Source of the DNA: Pleurocapsa sp. FMAR1
GTDB taxonomy: Bacteria; Cyanobacteriota; Cyanobacteriia; Cyanobacteriales; Xenococcaceae
Length of the DNA stretch: 64,000 bases
Direction: 5' to 3'
Assembly: GCF_963665995.1 (NCBI RefSeq)
Contig: NZ_OY762512.1
Span: 5,208,001-5,272,000, forward strand
Shown in pieces: positions 1 through 11,932 of this stretch. Each line of letters begins with the position of its first letter. Position 1 is the stretch's first letter. Under the pieces are notes generated by a model, which searched no databases, was not told where the DNA came from, and saw only the letters and a program-made list of their open reading frames with translations. The translations under genes were made by a program, and so were the position numbers.

Positions 1-2
1 GA

Positions 3-710
3 GCGAACGTGATGATTGCCGATCTTCAAGGCGATAAAGTCAAAGAAACGGCAGCAAGTATCGCAGCAGAAACAGATAGCCATTGCATTGGTATGGCTTG
101 CGACGTAACGAAGTCCGAAGACATAAATGCGGTTGTCGCAGCGACCGTAGAGGCGTTCGGGGGAATATCGACCCTTATTAATAATGTGGGTTGGGGCGAT
201 CGCCATGACTATCCGACAGCGATTTCTGACCAAGCGTTTATTGATTCTTACAAGCTCAACACAATCAGCGCCTACCGTATGTCCATGGAGTGTCTACCGC
301 ATTTGCTCAAGGCAAAGAATCCGAGCATTAGCAATTCTGGCTCATTTTCATCAGCCGTGCCTACTTATGACATTCTAGCCTATGGCACATCAAAGGCAGC
401 CCTAGACCAGATGATGATTTCGATTGCACATATGCTGGCTCAAAAGGTTCGCGTAAACTCTATCCTCATCGGCACTGTAATGACGGCTGGCTATGGTGAT
501 GCTGGAATCGATCTTGCCGTAGAAAAGCTGTTCCACCCCGACAATCTAACTGGTCGAACAGGTCAGCCTAGGGATATTGCAAACGCGATGCTTTGATTAT
601 GCTCGCCAGCAGGTAGTTGGGTTAGTGGTCAGATGCTTAAAGTTCATGGCGGTGGCTCGGTCGTCCGCCTATTCGACAGACGATCGCAGGTATTCTCTTT
701 CTCTAGTTGA
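3..710 (+). pseudogene. Short-chain dehydrogenase/reductase, broken by one in-frame TGA; N-terminus outside window
   Basis: Classical SDR fold oxidoreductase (NAD(P)H-dependent). The frame is already open at the window edge, so the first strand and the glycine-rich cofactor loop lie upstream. Visible are the acidic end of beta-2 (MIADL), the CDVT motif, NNVG (the NNAG equivalent), and the YxxxK catalytic pair in YGTSK. A TGA at 594-596 stops the protein after DIANAML. The same frame then continues for 37 codons as LCSPAGSWVSGQMLKVHGGG and beyond to a TGA at 708-710. That continuation is the normal SDR C-terminus, so the stop is a nonsense mutation, not a frameshift. Loss of the last strand and the substrate-loop end probably inactivates it. 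A sequencing error is possible. Confidence 0.85.
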
Positions 711-736
711 TAATTGTTTTGGTGGAGGAGAGGTCG

Positions 737-816
737 ATGAAAATAACTTTGCCGAAAACGGAACTTGAGCGGTTATTTGTAGCTCGGAGTAAGTCTGTAA
801 CTTTCAAAAATAAGTG
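737..816 (+). pseudogene. Start of an unidentified small gene cut by ISL3 insertion
   Basis: A good ribosome site (GGAGGAGAGG) lies a few bases before the ATG at 737. The frame reads MKITLPKTELERLFVARSKS and onward into the left inverted repeat of the ISL3 element at 817, where it ends after a few more codons. I do not recognise the family. It may be the 5-prime end of a gene whose remainder was lost when the element inserted. Confidence 0.35.
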
Positions 817-951
817 GGGTCTTGCACACTTTTGGTGAACCGAAAATAAGGCGATCGCTAAGAAATGCAGCATGGTTTCAAAATTTATAATGTCTATCAG
901 ACAAGCATTTTATGAGTAAATAGGAAGAGAAATTAAAAGCATGATGATTTA

Positions 952-2584
952 TGTTAGAAGTTCAGCCCTTGGATAATTCTGGTTTATTACAACATTTACT
1001 GCCTGATTTTTTTGTCTCAAGATAACATCTTGGTCAATCAGTGAAACAGAAAATAAATTAACGATACAAGTTAAAACTCAGAGCATACAGGCAGTTTGTC
1101 CGATTTGTAATTCAATAAGCGATCGCGTCCATAGTAATTATCAGCGATCGCTATTAGATGTATCTTGGGGGAACTATCAAGTCTGTTTGAAGCTTTCAAC
1201 CCGAAAATTATTTTGTTCAAACTCAAATTGTGAGCGTCGAATTTTCACACAGAGATTACCCAAAATAGCAGCACCTTGGGCAAGACGAACAGAGCGATTG
1301 AATATTCAACTTATTAAAGTAGGTTTAGCACAGGGAGGATTACCAGGGTCACGTTTGACTCAACACTTAGGAGTAAAAATTAGCCGTCAAACCCTACTCA
1401 GGTTAGTAATGAAAATGCCATTACCATCTCACCCTGTCCCAAAAATCTTAGGAGTTGATGACTGGGCTTATCGTAAACGCCACACCTACGGTACTATTTT
1501 GGTAGATTTGGAAACTCGTCAGCCAATAGACTTGTTATCTGACCGCACAGCTACAACTTTAGCCGAATGGCTACAAGAGCATCCTGGGGTTGAAATCATC
1601 TCCAAAGATAGAGCCAAAGCTTATAAAGAAGGAGCGTCAAGAGGATGTCCAGAAGCCATTCAAATAGCAGACCGCTTCCACTTACTACAAAATTTAGCTC
1701 AAATGTTAGAAGTAGTGTTGAATCAACACCGAACATTACTGAAGAATGTGGAAGATGAGACCAATAATTGTCCGATTATTGAAGATCAAAAAGTTGCTCA
1801 ACCAATTAGCTCGAACCAAAAGCTCTCAAACTTGCCGTAAGAACGGAAGCCAGTTGAAGGTTATGGAGGAAAAGCAATTGCTCACCACTTAGGGATTGGC
1901 AAAAACTGTTTTTCGTTAACATCCTGAAAGAGGACGAAGTGATAAAGGACGAGGAAGTTTCTCCTTACAAAAAGTATCTTCAGTCAATGGAATTCTGGTT
2001 TTCACGATTCAGAAACTTTATGCTGAAATTAAATTACATTATGAAGGAAGCTATGTCACTTTAGCTCGAAAAGTCTGCGTGAAGCACAGGGCAAGAGAAA
2101 AACTTAATAAACCATTACCGATAGTGTTTGAACCGAAAAAATCGCTGATGACTGTACGTCAGTATGGCTAATTCTACGTCATAGCATCAACCAAAACAAA
2201 GCCGAAACGGAAGCCATTGAATTATTGAAAAAACAACATCCAGATCTTAATACGGGAATTTCTTTAGCAATGGATTTTGCCGATTTAGTTCGTCGAAAAG
2301 CGGTGCGACCCCGCGTCGCCGACAGGCGCAAGGGAACGCGCACCAAGAAACAAAATAAATTAACGGAATGGTTGAAAAACGCCGAGGAAAGTAAGATAAG
2401 AGCCATTAGTGGTTTTGCGAACAAACTAAAAGATGATTTAGATGCAGTCACAAATGGAGTGACTTATCAATGGAGCAATGGGCAAGTAGAAGGACAAGTT
2501 AATCGACTCAAGATGTTAAAAAGGCAAATGTATGGACGTGCCAGTCACGAACTACTCAAGAAAAGATTTTTGTGTCCTGTCTAG
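952..2584 (+). pseudogene. ISL3-family transposase, fragmented and carrying an in-frame 48-bp repeat insertion
   Basis: The N-terminal frame starts at 952 (MLEVQPLDNSGLLQHLLPDF) and breaks within about 25 codons. A central frame at 1187-1840 carries the zinc-finger region and the DDE core (GVDDWAYRKRHTYGTI, then ISKDRAKAY, then QIADRFHLLQNL). The C-terminal frame at 2225-2584 carries the final acidic motif region (WSNGQVEGQVNRLK). At least two frameshifts separate the parts. At 2300-2347 a GC-rich 48-bp mosaic repeat adds 16 codons (AVRPRVADRRKGTRTK) without changing frame, between RRK and KQNK. The protein cannot be made as one piece. Confidence 0.85.
2300..2347 (+). repeat. Mosaic hairpin repeat, minimal 48-bp copy
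   Basis: GC-rich insert in the transposase reading frame after an A-run. It starts GCGGTGCGACCCC and ends GCGCACCAAG, so GGTGCG and CGCACC form the closing stem. Inside is GCGTCGCCGACAGGCGCAAG, a shared core found again at 13660-13684 and 23128-23152 in the opposite orientation. Confidence 0.8.
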
Positions 2585-2633
2585 TAGGCTAGCGATCGCT
2601 AGTTCTTGAGTTCACCAAAAGTGTGCAAGACCC

Positions 2634-3300
2634 TATTTACTGTGACACTGCCAATAATTTGATTTTGCGTATCGCTTCCAGAAGCTACATCAAAAGCAAT
2701 AATTTTCTCATTAGTCGTTGCAAATAATCTTGTTCCATCACTGTTTAGAGCTAATTGACGAATAGCACCTGAACTAGGGATATTAAGATTTGAATGAGTA
2801 TGATAATCCTTGGAGTCGGGATCGATATTTAAAATATAAATAGTTCCAGTATTACGATCTCCTATGTAGGCATATCGGTCATCAGAACTGATAACAATTG
2901 AAGATGGAGTCGCTCCTGCACCAAGATTAATTGGGTTTATTCCCGATGTTTCAAGATTAGTATCTAAATTACGAAATCCAATGCCATCCACTACGGCGAC
3001 TGAATGAGTTTTTTCCAGAGGAACATAAATACGAGAAGCATCACTCGTAGCTGCTAGTTCTTTTGGTAAATCAGGTTGCGTCGGATCGCCAATAGGAACT
3101 TTGGCTAGAATTAGGTCTGAACTACCAACAGCCGAGTTGTTAATAGTAGCTTTGGGATCTGAAGTGTCAATAAAATAAATTTCATCAGAAAGACGTTGTA
3201 CCGTGACAGCTCTTTCAATATTTTCGTCAATATTTAGAGAAATATTACGGCTAGATAGCTCTCCCTTCGATATATTAAATCTTATCCACAATAGAAGCAT
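2634..3300 (-). pseudogene. Beta-propeller C-terminal segment of the giant surface-protein pseudogene, truncated by ISL3
   Basis: The translated segment has YVTN-type propeller repeats (SSIVISSDDRYAYIGDRNTG, then RQLALNSDGTRLFATTNE). The upstream frame that ends at 3275 (cadherin-like repeat, AVSDASIVDKI) connects here by a frameshift around 3275-3300. The downstream end runs into the ISL3 inverted repeat at 2633, so the last residues before the stop come from the insertion sequence. It is probably a secreted domain of the same large protein as the next fragments. Confidence 0.7.
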
Positions 3301-5938
3301 CGCTTACCGCATAACCATCATCGGCAAAAAGCTTAAAGGATGCAGTACCTGTATAGCCTACCTCTGGTTTAAAGATGGCAGTCTGACCATCAGCACTAAA
3401 GGATACCTGACCGTGTTCTACATCCCTGGTTCTAAAGAAAGTGCGATCGCCTTCGGGGTCTTTTGCCAAATCCTTTAAGGGAATCTCAACGCTTAAATCC
3501 TCATGGGTTATCGCTTCACTATCTTTGACCACAGGAGCTTGGTTATAACGGAAACCGTAGTTACTACCGAGTATTTGCACATCTTTTGAGTTAATAGTGC
3601 GATCGCGATTTACATCCAAGGCTGCATCATAACCAGCATCACCAATCGATGTACCAAGGGCATTTTTGACTAACTGACTATCAACCCCGTCCACTGCATT
3701 ATCGCGATTTACATCCCCTGCAATACCCAGTTGCAGTTCATAATCTCCTGCATCGTTAACAGAGAGTAAATTCAAGCCTTCTTTATCAATCGTATAAAGA
3801 GCAAAGCTACTATCGGCAGTTGTTTGGGTACTAAGGAGTGTTAAGCCTTCAATAGTTGGCAGTTCATCAGTACCAGTTAAATCTACTCCTAATAGGACAG
3901 AACCAGTATTTGTAGAGAGGATTTCCGAATCTCTAAAGCCAAAGCTATACAGACCCTCTCCCGTACCCGTAGTAGTTGACCCAGTAAAGGAACTAGCCGT
4001 ACTCAAATCACCAGTAAGCGGTTTAACTACAGGAGTATCAAAGTATTCAATTGCCTCTCCCGTATCACCCGCAATCAGATTCAATCCTTGATCGCCATAG
4101 CTGTAGCGGACAGAATCACCAAGGGCTAGGTTTCTGGCACTAACTAGATTACCCGCCTTGTCATAGTCATAAACAACCGCCGTGCCGTTAGGTGCAGTTA
4201 CCTGAGTCAAACGACCAGCCTTATCGGTTTCAAACCTAACCATCTCACCCGTAGCAGGATTCAAGATACCACTATCGCTGTAAATTAACCGCGTACCATC
4301 TGCTGTAACTTGCTCTTGTAAATTACCCGTAGCATCTAAGGTGTAAACTACATTTTCTGGTGTGGTTAGGGTGTAGGGATTTGGGGAATTGGGGGTTTGG
4401 GGGAAAGAAGGATTATACGGCTTGGCTGTTTGCAGATCGTAAAATCTGTTGCCTGCCTTACTCAACAGTACATCAGTAGAGTCTAGGGTATAATTAACCC
4501 CATCATCAGCTACCCACGCGGGACGATAGTAAGTCAAGCCTGTAATCTTTTCGGCTACTGGTTGGAAGGTAAAGCCGACTCTTTCGCCGTCGGGAGTAGT
4601 GAGGTAGAGTCTTGTACCAGATTCAAAAGGTTTTAACCCCTCATTCCCCTTACCGCGAATCTCAACATCAGTCTCCAGGTCAAAGTCCCAACTACTTGCC
4701 CAGCCATTACCAAAGCTGCCAGATTCTTGACGCTGCACCGAATCATAACGACGAGTCAGATCTATACTAGTACCGCCAAAGTCAATACTCAGATCGTTAT
4801 CAATCCTTTGATACTGCGCTTTCTTATCATTACCCTCAACTTCTACAACAATTTCAGTAGTAGAGGTACGACCTTTAATATCAGTAGCGGTTAGCTCAAG
4901 AGTGTAGAAACCATTACTATATATAGCAGGATCTAAAGATGCGATCGCGCCATTATTAACATTGCCATAACCAGTTGCTACTACACCCCCTTCACCTTTA
5001 CCCTTCAAAGATAAAGTCCATTCATCAAGATTGCGATCGCTAACCGTCGCCTTAATCTCGGTAGCACTGTCAAAAGCCTGACCATTCAAGCCCAAGCCAA
5101 ATGCCACCACAGGGGCTGCCTTGTCTTCGGGGTCGCGTACCTTGAGTATTTCTGTCTTAGTAGCAGTACGTCCTGCTGCATCGGTAGCGGTAACTTCTAC
5201 CTCCACTCTGCCTGTAGTATCGGCAATAAATTCAGCTCGGTTACGCTTATCTAAGGTCAGCTTTTTACCGTTAACCGAAACTGAGATCGTTTTAATCTCG
5301 GTAAAGCTATCGGCTAAGGCATTAATAACAACTTTCTGCCCTGGAATAGCCGGAAAACTGGGAGTGAATTCTAAATTAACTACGGGAAGTGTTGGTTTGG
5401 CTTCAACGCGAATTAGAGCATTGCGTTCGGCTATGTCTTCGCCATCAGATACCTGATAGGTAACAACATAATCTCCTACCTGTCCTGGAGCTGGCTGCCA
5501 TTTGACTAGTCCTGTATCTTTATCTAGAGTTGCACCTAGGGGTAAGTTTTCAACGCTATAGGTCAACGTCGCCCCTGCATCGGGGTCAGAACTAGAGAGA
5601 GTAAATTCTAATTCTTCTCCTAAAGCCACTATCTGCGGCTTAACCTCAATACTAGGAGTGCGGTTGACGTTGGTAACGGCAATCTCAAACTCCTTAAGAT
5701 CCCGACTACCATTGCTATCGGTAACGGCAAACTCTAATTTGTAGTCTCCTGCCTGTCCGTAGTTGGGCTTCCACTTAAACTCTCCCGTGCGACTATCTAG
5801 TTTTGCTCCAGATGGTAGTTCGGAAACAGCCGAGTAGAGTAAAGGATCGCCGTCGATATCATTACCCTTGAGGTTAAAGACCAGCTCGGTATTCTCCCTT
5901 GTAGACTGGAGGGGTAGTTGAGTCAGAACAGGAGCGCG
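3275..5938 (-). pseudogene. Cadherin/RHS-like and dockerin segment of a giant surface-protein pseudogene
   Basis: An open frame of about 890 codons with no natural start; the first possible start is a GTG near 5629, but homology continues upstream to about 5938. In order it shows putative-Ig/cadherin repeats (TGEFKWKPNYGQAGDYKLEF, then ATLTYSVENLPLGATLDKDT), Ig-like repeats, an RHS/DUF6531-like start (IDLTRRYDSVQ, SFGNGWASSWDFDL), YD-type repeats (VYDYDKAGNLVSARN) and two dockerin-type calcium repeats (DVNRDNAVDGVDSQLVKNAL and DVNRDRTINSKDVQILGSNY). A last cadherin-like repeat follows. It enters from the previous fragment by a frameshift beside a HIP1 site at about 5937-5944 and leaves by a second one near 3275. 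Confidence 0.75.
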
Positions 5939-6580
5939 ATCGCTAGTGGAGCAATATTAGCATGGCTGCCCTGAATTTCTGTAGCAAAAGCAATGGCTTT
6001 AAAGGGTCGTAATACCGAATCAAATTCCGATGGGCTAGCTGTATTAGTTGTATTGGGAAGGGCAGCTTTGGCTTCAGTAAAGAGAGGGTTGGTTTTGTAG
6101 TTGGGATTGGGTGGACTAGCAGGGGCGGGAGTTGGTTCGCTGCTGCGGACTACATCGGCTAGTGAACCCAAGTTAGTGCCACTGCCATCATCGGGTAGGG
6201 TGACTCCTAAGTTGGCTACTTCTCTATTACCTGCGTTATCTGTGGCTAGAGCCAGGAATTCATAAGTTTTACCTGCAAAGGCAATGGTGTAGGGAAGAGT
6301 CTGTATCAAATCTTGCGCCATAGATATGTGCGGTTACATATTTGCTGTCTCCCCCCTGGTCGGCAATAACGTCGGTAATGCTAGAGGGAAGAGCTTCTGC
6401 CAGGATACGGGTTTTAGTGTTTTTGCTTGGTTGAGAGAAACCTTTGACTAGGACGTAGTAAGTTCCAGGTTCGGTGGTGGGAAGGATAACGTTTTGGTCT
6501 GCTTCTAAACCGCCCTTGTAGGCATAGTCATAATCTGTGCCTGTGGGAATAGTTCCTTGTTTGATAAAGACTTCATAGCA
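5923..6580 (-). pseudogene. Linker fragment of the giant surface-protein pseudogene
   Basis: Two overlapping short frames. The upstream one (6580 to about 6320) continues the CARDB part and reads VFIKQGTIPTGTDYDYAYKG and later GTYYVLVKGFSQPS, a PPC-like beta-sandwich. The downstream one (6321-5923) reads YTIAFAGKTYEFLALATDNA with a proline-rich linker (SEPTPAPASPPNPNY). Frameshifts lie near 6580, 6320 and 5940. It has no independent function and is annotated to show continuity of the ancestral gene. Confidence 0.65.
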
Positions 6581-8660
6581 TTATTGACGGCAGAGTCTAC
6601 ATTAACCCGTAAGGTTTCTCCCTCACCCACCTCAACTTGATAGAGACGAGACTGCCCCGTACTGAGAGTAGTTTCTTTAGCTACACCCAAGTTTAATTCC
6701 TCTACCGTAACGTTAAGAGGATTAGGGGAAGCGGTACAGTTATTGACCTCATTCTCCGTCTCATAGACCTGATTCAAGATATCAGGACGGACGATGATGC
6801 GGTACTGCCCTGGTGCAGCAGGAGGTAAGATTGTGTCTAGATTTTGCGTATAGGATTCTCCAGGTTCAATTATGCCATTATGCTTGACCTTACCTAAAGG
6901 ACGGTCTTCAATATCCCAAATAGCATCGGTGGAAAGGTACAGCGCATCACTCCACTCACCTTTAGCTGCATTTGGTCCTGCGTTAGTCACAGTCCATCGC
7001 AAACTGATATTGTCGCCTGAGAGGGCAGTATTGGGAACTTTAATATCTTCAACCTGAAGATCGGCAGGAGGTGGGAAGTCTAAAGATAATGGTTGCGTAC
7101 TGGGACGGGAATTATTAAAGTCAAGTCCGCCTTCAAATATTTCTGCTTTAGTTCCTTTGCTGGCAGGGTCGCTAATGACGAAGACATAATATGGCCCCGA
7201 TAAATCTGTAGGCAGATTGACAGTTTGATCGACGGTATAGCTGGCACCTGCATTTAAGCCTCCAGAGTGACCAAAAGAAGTCAAATAGCGATCGCTCTGT
7301 AGATCTAAGAACTTGTCACGAGAAAGATAAACGCGATCTTGCCAGCTAGTTTGAGTAGGATTACCTGTTCCCTGGTTGGTTACGGTGTAGCTAAGGTTGA
7401 AGCTCTGTCCTACTGTCGCCCGTTGGGGAATATCTACCGAAGTTATCGCTTCTGGGGCAACTATATTGGTTACTGTAAGATCTGGTGGAGCGGTAAAGGT
7501 AACATTAAAAGGATCGGAAACTAAAGAGTTGTTATTGTTATAGATAAATTCAAATGGACCACCAGTTTTAGCAACTATGTAGTGTTCACCTGAAATGCAT
7601 TCAGGTAGAATCACCTGTCCCGAACGATTGTAGTTTTTACCTACGGCTAAAGCTCCTGCCCTGTCAAACGAACCTAAATCGGCAACTATATTTTTACCTT
7701 GAGGATCTGTAGCTAGGTACAGAGAGTCTGACCATTCGCTAGTATTGGTTAAACCGATACCGTCGTTAGTTACCGTCCAGTTTACCGTTATAGGCTGTCC
7801 GCTATTGGCTGCACCAGTCGTGTCCAGTTCGGTGATTTGCAAATCGGCATAGGGGATGGTCATCACATCGAAGAAGCCATCTTTGCCACCGACGTTATTT
7901 TCTTCTAAACCGTTTTCAAATACCTTTGTCTTGGCATCTGTCTTGATAAAGAGGTTGTAGCGGCCAGTAAAGGCGGGAGGCAGCAGTATATTTTCGCTTC
8001 TGTCGTAAAATTCACTTTCTGCTAAAAAGCCTGTATGGGTATACTCGCCAATGACAAGATCGTCACTATTGCCAACAGTCCCATCCTTTGAGGCAATAAC
8101 TCGATCTACCCAGGTATCGCTGTAGCCAGTTCCCGTACCCTGATTGGTTACCCTCCAGCTAACCTTGACTTTAGCTGGGTCATCAATGGTTAAGTTAGGC
8201 GCAGTGACGTTGGAAACGGCTAAGTCGGCGTAGGGAGCTAGGGTAATATCTATGGGATTAGCAATAACGTTGTTGTTTTCGCCGATAGCTTCAATTAGAT
8301 TATCGTCTGCATCGCTGACAATCAATACATACTTATTACCAATAATGTCTTCACGAAGGTTGGTATTAATGGAGATTTCTTTAGTTTCCCCTACCGTCAA
8401 ACTTTCCCTATGTTCAAATTCTCCAAAAACCCGATCGAGATCTGCTTCAAAAGTCGCGTTATCACAAATATATACCTTATCTTTCCAGCTACTAATGGTG
8501 GCGGACGTTCCTTGGTTGGTTATAGACCAACTGAGATCGACATTTGACCCAGATAGAGAGGTGGCGGGGGCAGATATCAAAGTAGGAACTATATCTGCGT
8601 GGGATACTTTAGTTATGTTATCTGCTGCCCCTAGGTTATTACCGACGCTCTGGATTTAAA
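6505..8660 (-). pseudogene. CARDB-repeat segment of the giant surface-protein pseudogene
   Basis: About 690 codons made almost wholly of CARDB (cell-adhesion related) repeats of roughly 115-120 residues. Each has the signature of a polar start (DLAVSNVTAPN), a WRVTNQGTG or WTVTNDGIG strand, WSDSLYLATD or WQDRVYLSRD, and a YVFVISDP or YIIVRPD strand before an NN-S/D end. Such arrays are secreted adhesion or stalk modules. The frame is open a little upstream of its first start codon (IQSVGNNLGAADNI) and ends by a frameshift near 6580. Sequence conservation between repeats is high, so decay looks recent. Confidence 0.8.
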
Positions 8661-9852
8661 TTTAAGCCATCGATGTCGAGAACATACTCACCTGCTGGTA
8701 ACTTTAAGATGGGATCGGCAATGTTTTTTCCATCCGACTGTGTAAAATTGCGATTGTAGTAAGTCTTGCCGTCTGTATCTTTAATTGTCCAGTTAAAGTT
8801 ACTGTTGTTAGTTAAAGCATCAGAGTATAGTGAAGAATCTTCGTTGAGAGTGAAACTATACTGGTCTTGCTGTAGTACATTGGAGGTAACTGTTTCTCCT
8901 AATGTCAAATCATCAGGCTCTTTCGTCAACGAGCGCACATTAAAGCTGTAGTTACCATTGTAAGAAGAATAAAGATATTCAAAAATCGCTCCTTCCATTA
9001 ATAGGCTATAAGTTCCTGTTTTGGCTAAGGTTAATTCACCCCCATCAGAGTTGAAAGGACGATCGAATACTATAATTGCCATCAGGATCGACTAAACTCC
9101 AATAAGTACTTCCCGTTCCATAAGGATAAGTCCCTGCATAACTGAAATAGTCAAACAGAAAGCGATCGCTCCTTTGCTGCATCAAATTTGTATAGATCGG
9201 TTTGATTGCCAGGGTCAAGCTGGTCACTAACTGAGGTGTCTGGAGTCAGGATGCTGGCTGTTTTAAGGTCGGATAGACGGAAAGAATAGGTAATATTTGT
9301 GTTTGGATAGTCGCTGCTTGCGAGATAGCTACCAGCTTTTAAGTTGAGGACTGGATTGTTAATTTGATAGCCATCGGATGCAGCAAAGGAGCGACTATCA
9401 ACTACCTTTCCATCTGCTCCTGTTAAACTCCATTTGAAATTGCCATTATTGGTTAAAGCATCGAAATAAAGCAAAGAATCGGTATCGAGGTTGACATTAA
9501 AATATTTGTTTTGGGCGATGGTACTCGTGATAGTCTGACCGAGATTTAATGAAGGTGCGATGAGATTTATAGCGACAGCTTTGAGATTATTGGTCTCGTC
9601 AGTTTCACCTTGAGAGTTATCGCGATCAGTTACGAACAAAAGATAACGATTACCTAGTAAACGAGATGGAAGGGCTACATTTTGGGAAATCGTGTAATTG
9701 TCCCTCGCTGCTAATGGTGTTTGTGCATCTATCAATTCTTCGGTGACGTAAATATCTGAGTTATCAAATGCTGTATCGCTAGAAATATAAACTTGATCGT
9801 ACCAATTATTTAGTGCAGTAACTTTTCCAGAGTTAGTAACTGTCCAAGACAA
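8639..9852 (-). pseudogene. PPC-like sandwich domains of the giant surface-protein pseudogene, three broken frames
   Basis: Three overlapping frames (9852-9151, 9227-9045, 9082-8639) together read one ancestral stretch: a CARDB end (SWTVTNSGKVTALNNWYDQV), then PPC/bacterial pre-peptidase-like repeats (LGQTITSTIAQNKYFNVNLD, LDPGNQTDLYKFDAAKE, LGETVTSNVLQQDQYSFTLN). The 9160-9170 break lies at or just before a HIP1 site: the frame ending ...AAKERSLSV is replaced by ...SDRFLFDYFSYAG. The 9852 frame is open further upstream to about 10090. Confidence 0.7.
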
Positions 9853-11375
9853 TGGAATTGTTTCTCCTAATGCAGCATTTGATGGTGCGGTGGCATTAGA
9901 TACAACTAAATCGGGCGGAGTTATTTCAATTGGAACTGCACGAACATTATCTGTCTCGTTAGTTTCGCTTTGGTCATTATCATCATCGGTAACAAATAGT
10001 AAAAAGCGATTGCCTAATTCTGTATAGGGGATAGAAAAGCTAGCTTCAGTAGTATAAGAATCTAAACTTTCTAATGAATCCTGATTATTTCTTAATTAAG
10101 AATAAATAGGTTCATCTTCAGAAAAGTAGACGCTATCATACCAACGAGCATTGGCATTTGCTTCTCCAGTGTTATCTACCGTCCATGAAATATTGTAAAC
10201 ATCACCACCATAAAGAGGAGTATCCAGCCCACCAGTTTCGGAAATCTTGAGATTTGGCTCTTTTATTTCAATGGGTGCAGCATAAACATTATTAGTTTCG
10301 TTACTCTCTCCTTGCTGGTTATCGTCATCGGTCACAAATAAAAGATAGCGAGATCCAGGTTGAATATAATTGGAAATTATAATATTTTCCTGATTGCTAT
10401 AGCTATCTCCTGGCGCTAAAGGAGTATTATCATCTGTATATTGAGACGAAATATAGGTGTCATTGTCGTCAAATACGGGATCGTCAGAAATGTAAATGCG
10501 ATCGCTCCAATTAGCATTGGCTGGATCTGAACCATCATTGCTAACTGTCCAAGCAATATCAATACTCTCTCCTAAAGAAACGGTTGAAGGATCAGTTACC
10601 GTAATACTTAAATCTGCTTTTGCGAAAAGCTCAATTGGGACAGCATAGGTATTGTTAGTTTCGCTACTTTCTCCTTGGTTGTTGTAGTTATCAACAGCAA
10701 AAATTAGATATTTGAAACCAGAAGATGTATTGGGAAGATTAATATCTTTGGTAATTGTGTAGCTATCGGATGGAACGAGTGAAATGTAGCCAGAATTTAA
10801 AGTTGGTGAATTTTGCTCTTCTTCTTCTCCTTGAGCGGACAAAAGTAAGGCTGATTCTTCTTCCCCTTCATTAAAACTTTCAGAAATATAAACATCATCA
10901 ATGTAAATATCATCATTACCGTCTAGCTATTCATCATCAGAAAGATAAACCGAATCATACCAATTAGCAGGTGCAGCCACATCGCCGATATTTTCTACAG
11001 TCCAATTTGTTGTAATAGTATCATTGACCGAAGCTGATGTAAGAGCTTGTGCATCAGTAATGGTGATGTCAGCAGCTACTAACTGTATAGTCACAGCAGT
11101 TAGATTGTTATCTTCATTTGCTTCTGTCAGATTATTGTATCCATCGGTAGCAAATAAAAGTGCCAAACCCCATCTAAACTATCTTCGCTACCGTAACCAT
11201 AACCATATCCATTACCATCCCCGTAAGCATTTCCTATACCGTTTCCGCTACCATAACCGTTTGTTTCCGCTATTATAGAGGAAAAATGGCGTAAACCCAT
11301 TTCAATAAAGACAGTGAAAAAGATTATTACCTTACCAACTTTACTCCTACTATTATCTTTGGCTTCTCCAGGCAT
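9853..11375 (-). pseudogene. N-terminal CARDB repeats of the giant surface-protein pseudogene
   Basis: CARDB repeats continue (WTVSNDGSDPANANWSDRIY, then YLLFVTDDDNQQGESNETNN) in the frames 10842-10096 and 11166-10927, separated by in-frame stops at 10927-10929 and a frameshift. Upstream of 11166 a short Gly/Tyr-rich stretch (GNAYGDGNGYGYGYGSED) is encoded in another frame up to 11375. It may be a linker from a lost upstream part. No convincing signal peptide or true start is visible, so the original N-terminus is uncertain. Counting all fragments, the ancestral protein exceeded 2,800 residues. Confidence 0.65.
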
Positions 11376-11655
11376 TCTTCAGGCTCAAGAAAATAAACAT
11401 CAAATACAGCAGCTTGAAAATACCGAAAGAATAAATGCCTTTAACCTAGTTAGTGCTGCTTATAGAGGTAGATTTAAAGAGTTGGGCATTCCCAGCTATG
11501 CCAGACTCGACCAAGCATATCGAGGCGGACAAATAACCGCATTGGATTTGGTTAAAGCAGCAGTTGAAGCCAATCAATTATCGGCAATTGCTTTGGAAGA
11601 TAAAAATTATGTTAATGCAGTTGATACTAGTCTTCATGGTCTGGTAACGAGATAA
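11314..11655 (+). CDS. Small secreted protein of unknown function
   Basis: 113 residues. A clear signal peptide is seen (KKII, then LPTLLLLLSLASPGILQAQ, with likely cleavage after AQA/AQE). The mature part is helical and polar, with repeated phrases (GIPSYARLDQAYRGG, ITALDLVKAAVEANQLS) that look like two short helical units. It is divergent from and slightly overlaps the start of the broken CARDB gene. I believe similar small exported proteins exist in other cyanobacteria but know no function. The frame is intact, unlike most neighbours. Confidence 0.6.
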   Translation: MKKIITLPTLLLLLSLASPGILQAQENKHQIQQLENTERINAFNLVSAAYRGRFKELGIPSYARLDQAYRGGQITALDLVKAAVEANQLSAIALEDKNYVNAVDTSLHGLVTR

Positions 11656-11932
11656 ACACACTCGACTATTGAAAAATAAAAAATCATGAATTCAAACAAT
11701 TTTCCATGAAGTTAAAAAAGCTAGGTTGAGCTTGAAAACAAAGGCTTAAAACCTTTTGGCAGTGAGTAATGTGATGAGTGTTTAAAATTGATTGCCGCGT
11801 GGCGATACAGTGTTACCTAGAAACAACACATAGAGGTTGCGCTCGCATGAATTAGGGGGATATGACAGTAAAATTTACGAATCGTTGCCATCTCCTGACC
11901 TGCTTAACGGCGATCGCACTTTTGACTAAAAA
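11656..11932. other. Non-coding stretch, no feature recognised
   Basis: About 280 bp, AT-rich, with one HIP1 site near 11910. I see no gene, RNA or repeat in it. Confidence 0.5.

Larger units (their letters stand above)
817..2633 (+). mobile_element. ISL3-family insertion sequence, degraded
   Basis: Perfect 24-bp terminal inverted repeats bound the element: 817-840 begins GGGTCTTGCACAC and 2610-2633 is its exact reverse complement. Length is about 1.8 kb. It encodes a broken ISL3-type DDE transposase. I see no clear 8-bp target duplication at the two flanks, so one side may have been rearranged after insertion. The right end lies directly against the beta-propeller end of the giant surface-protein pseudogene, which it truncates. 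Confidence 0.85.

Noticed and set aside
594-596. TGA in the SDR as a selenocysteine codon
   Set aside because: SDRs are not selenoproteins, no SECIS-like hairpin follows closely, and other genes nearby are broken by TAG and TAA as well.
11127-11375. Gly/Tyr-rich open frame as a separate gene
   Set aside because: It overlaps the start of the divergent secreted-protein gene and runs into a broken CARDB frame; more likely a linker remnant.
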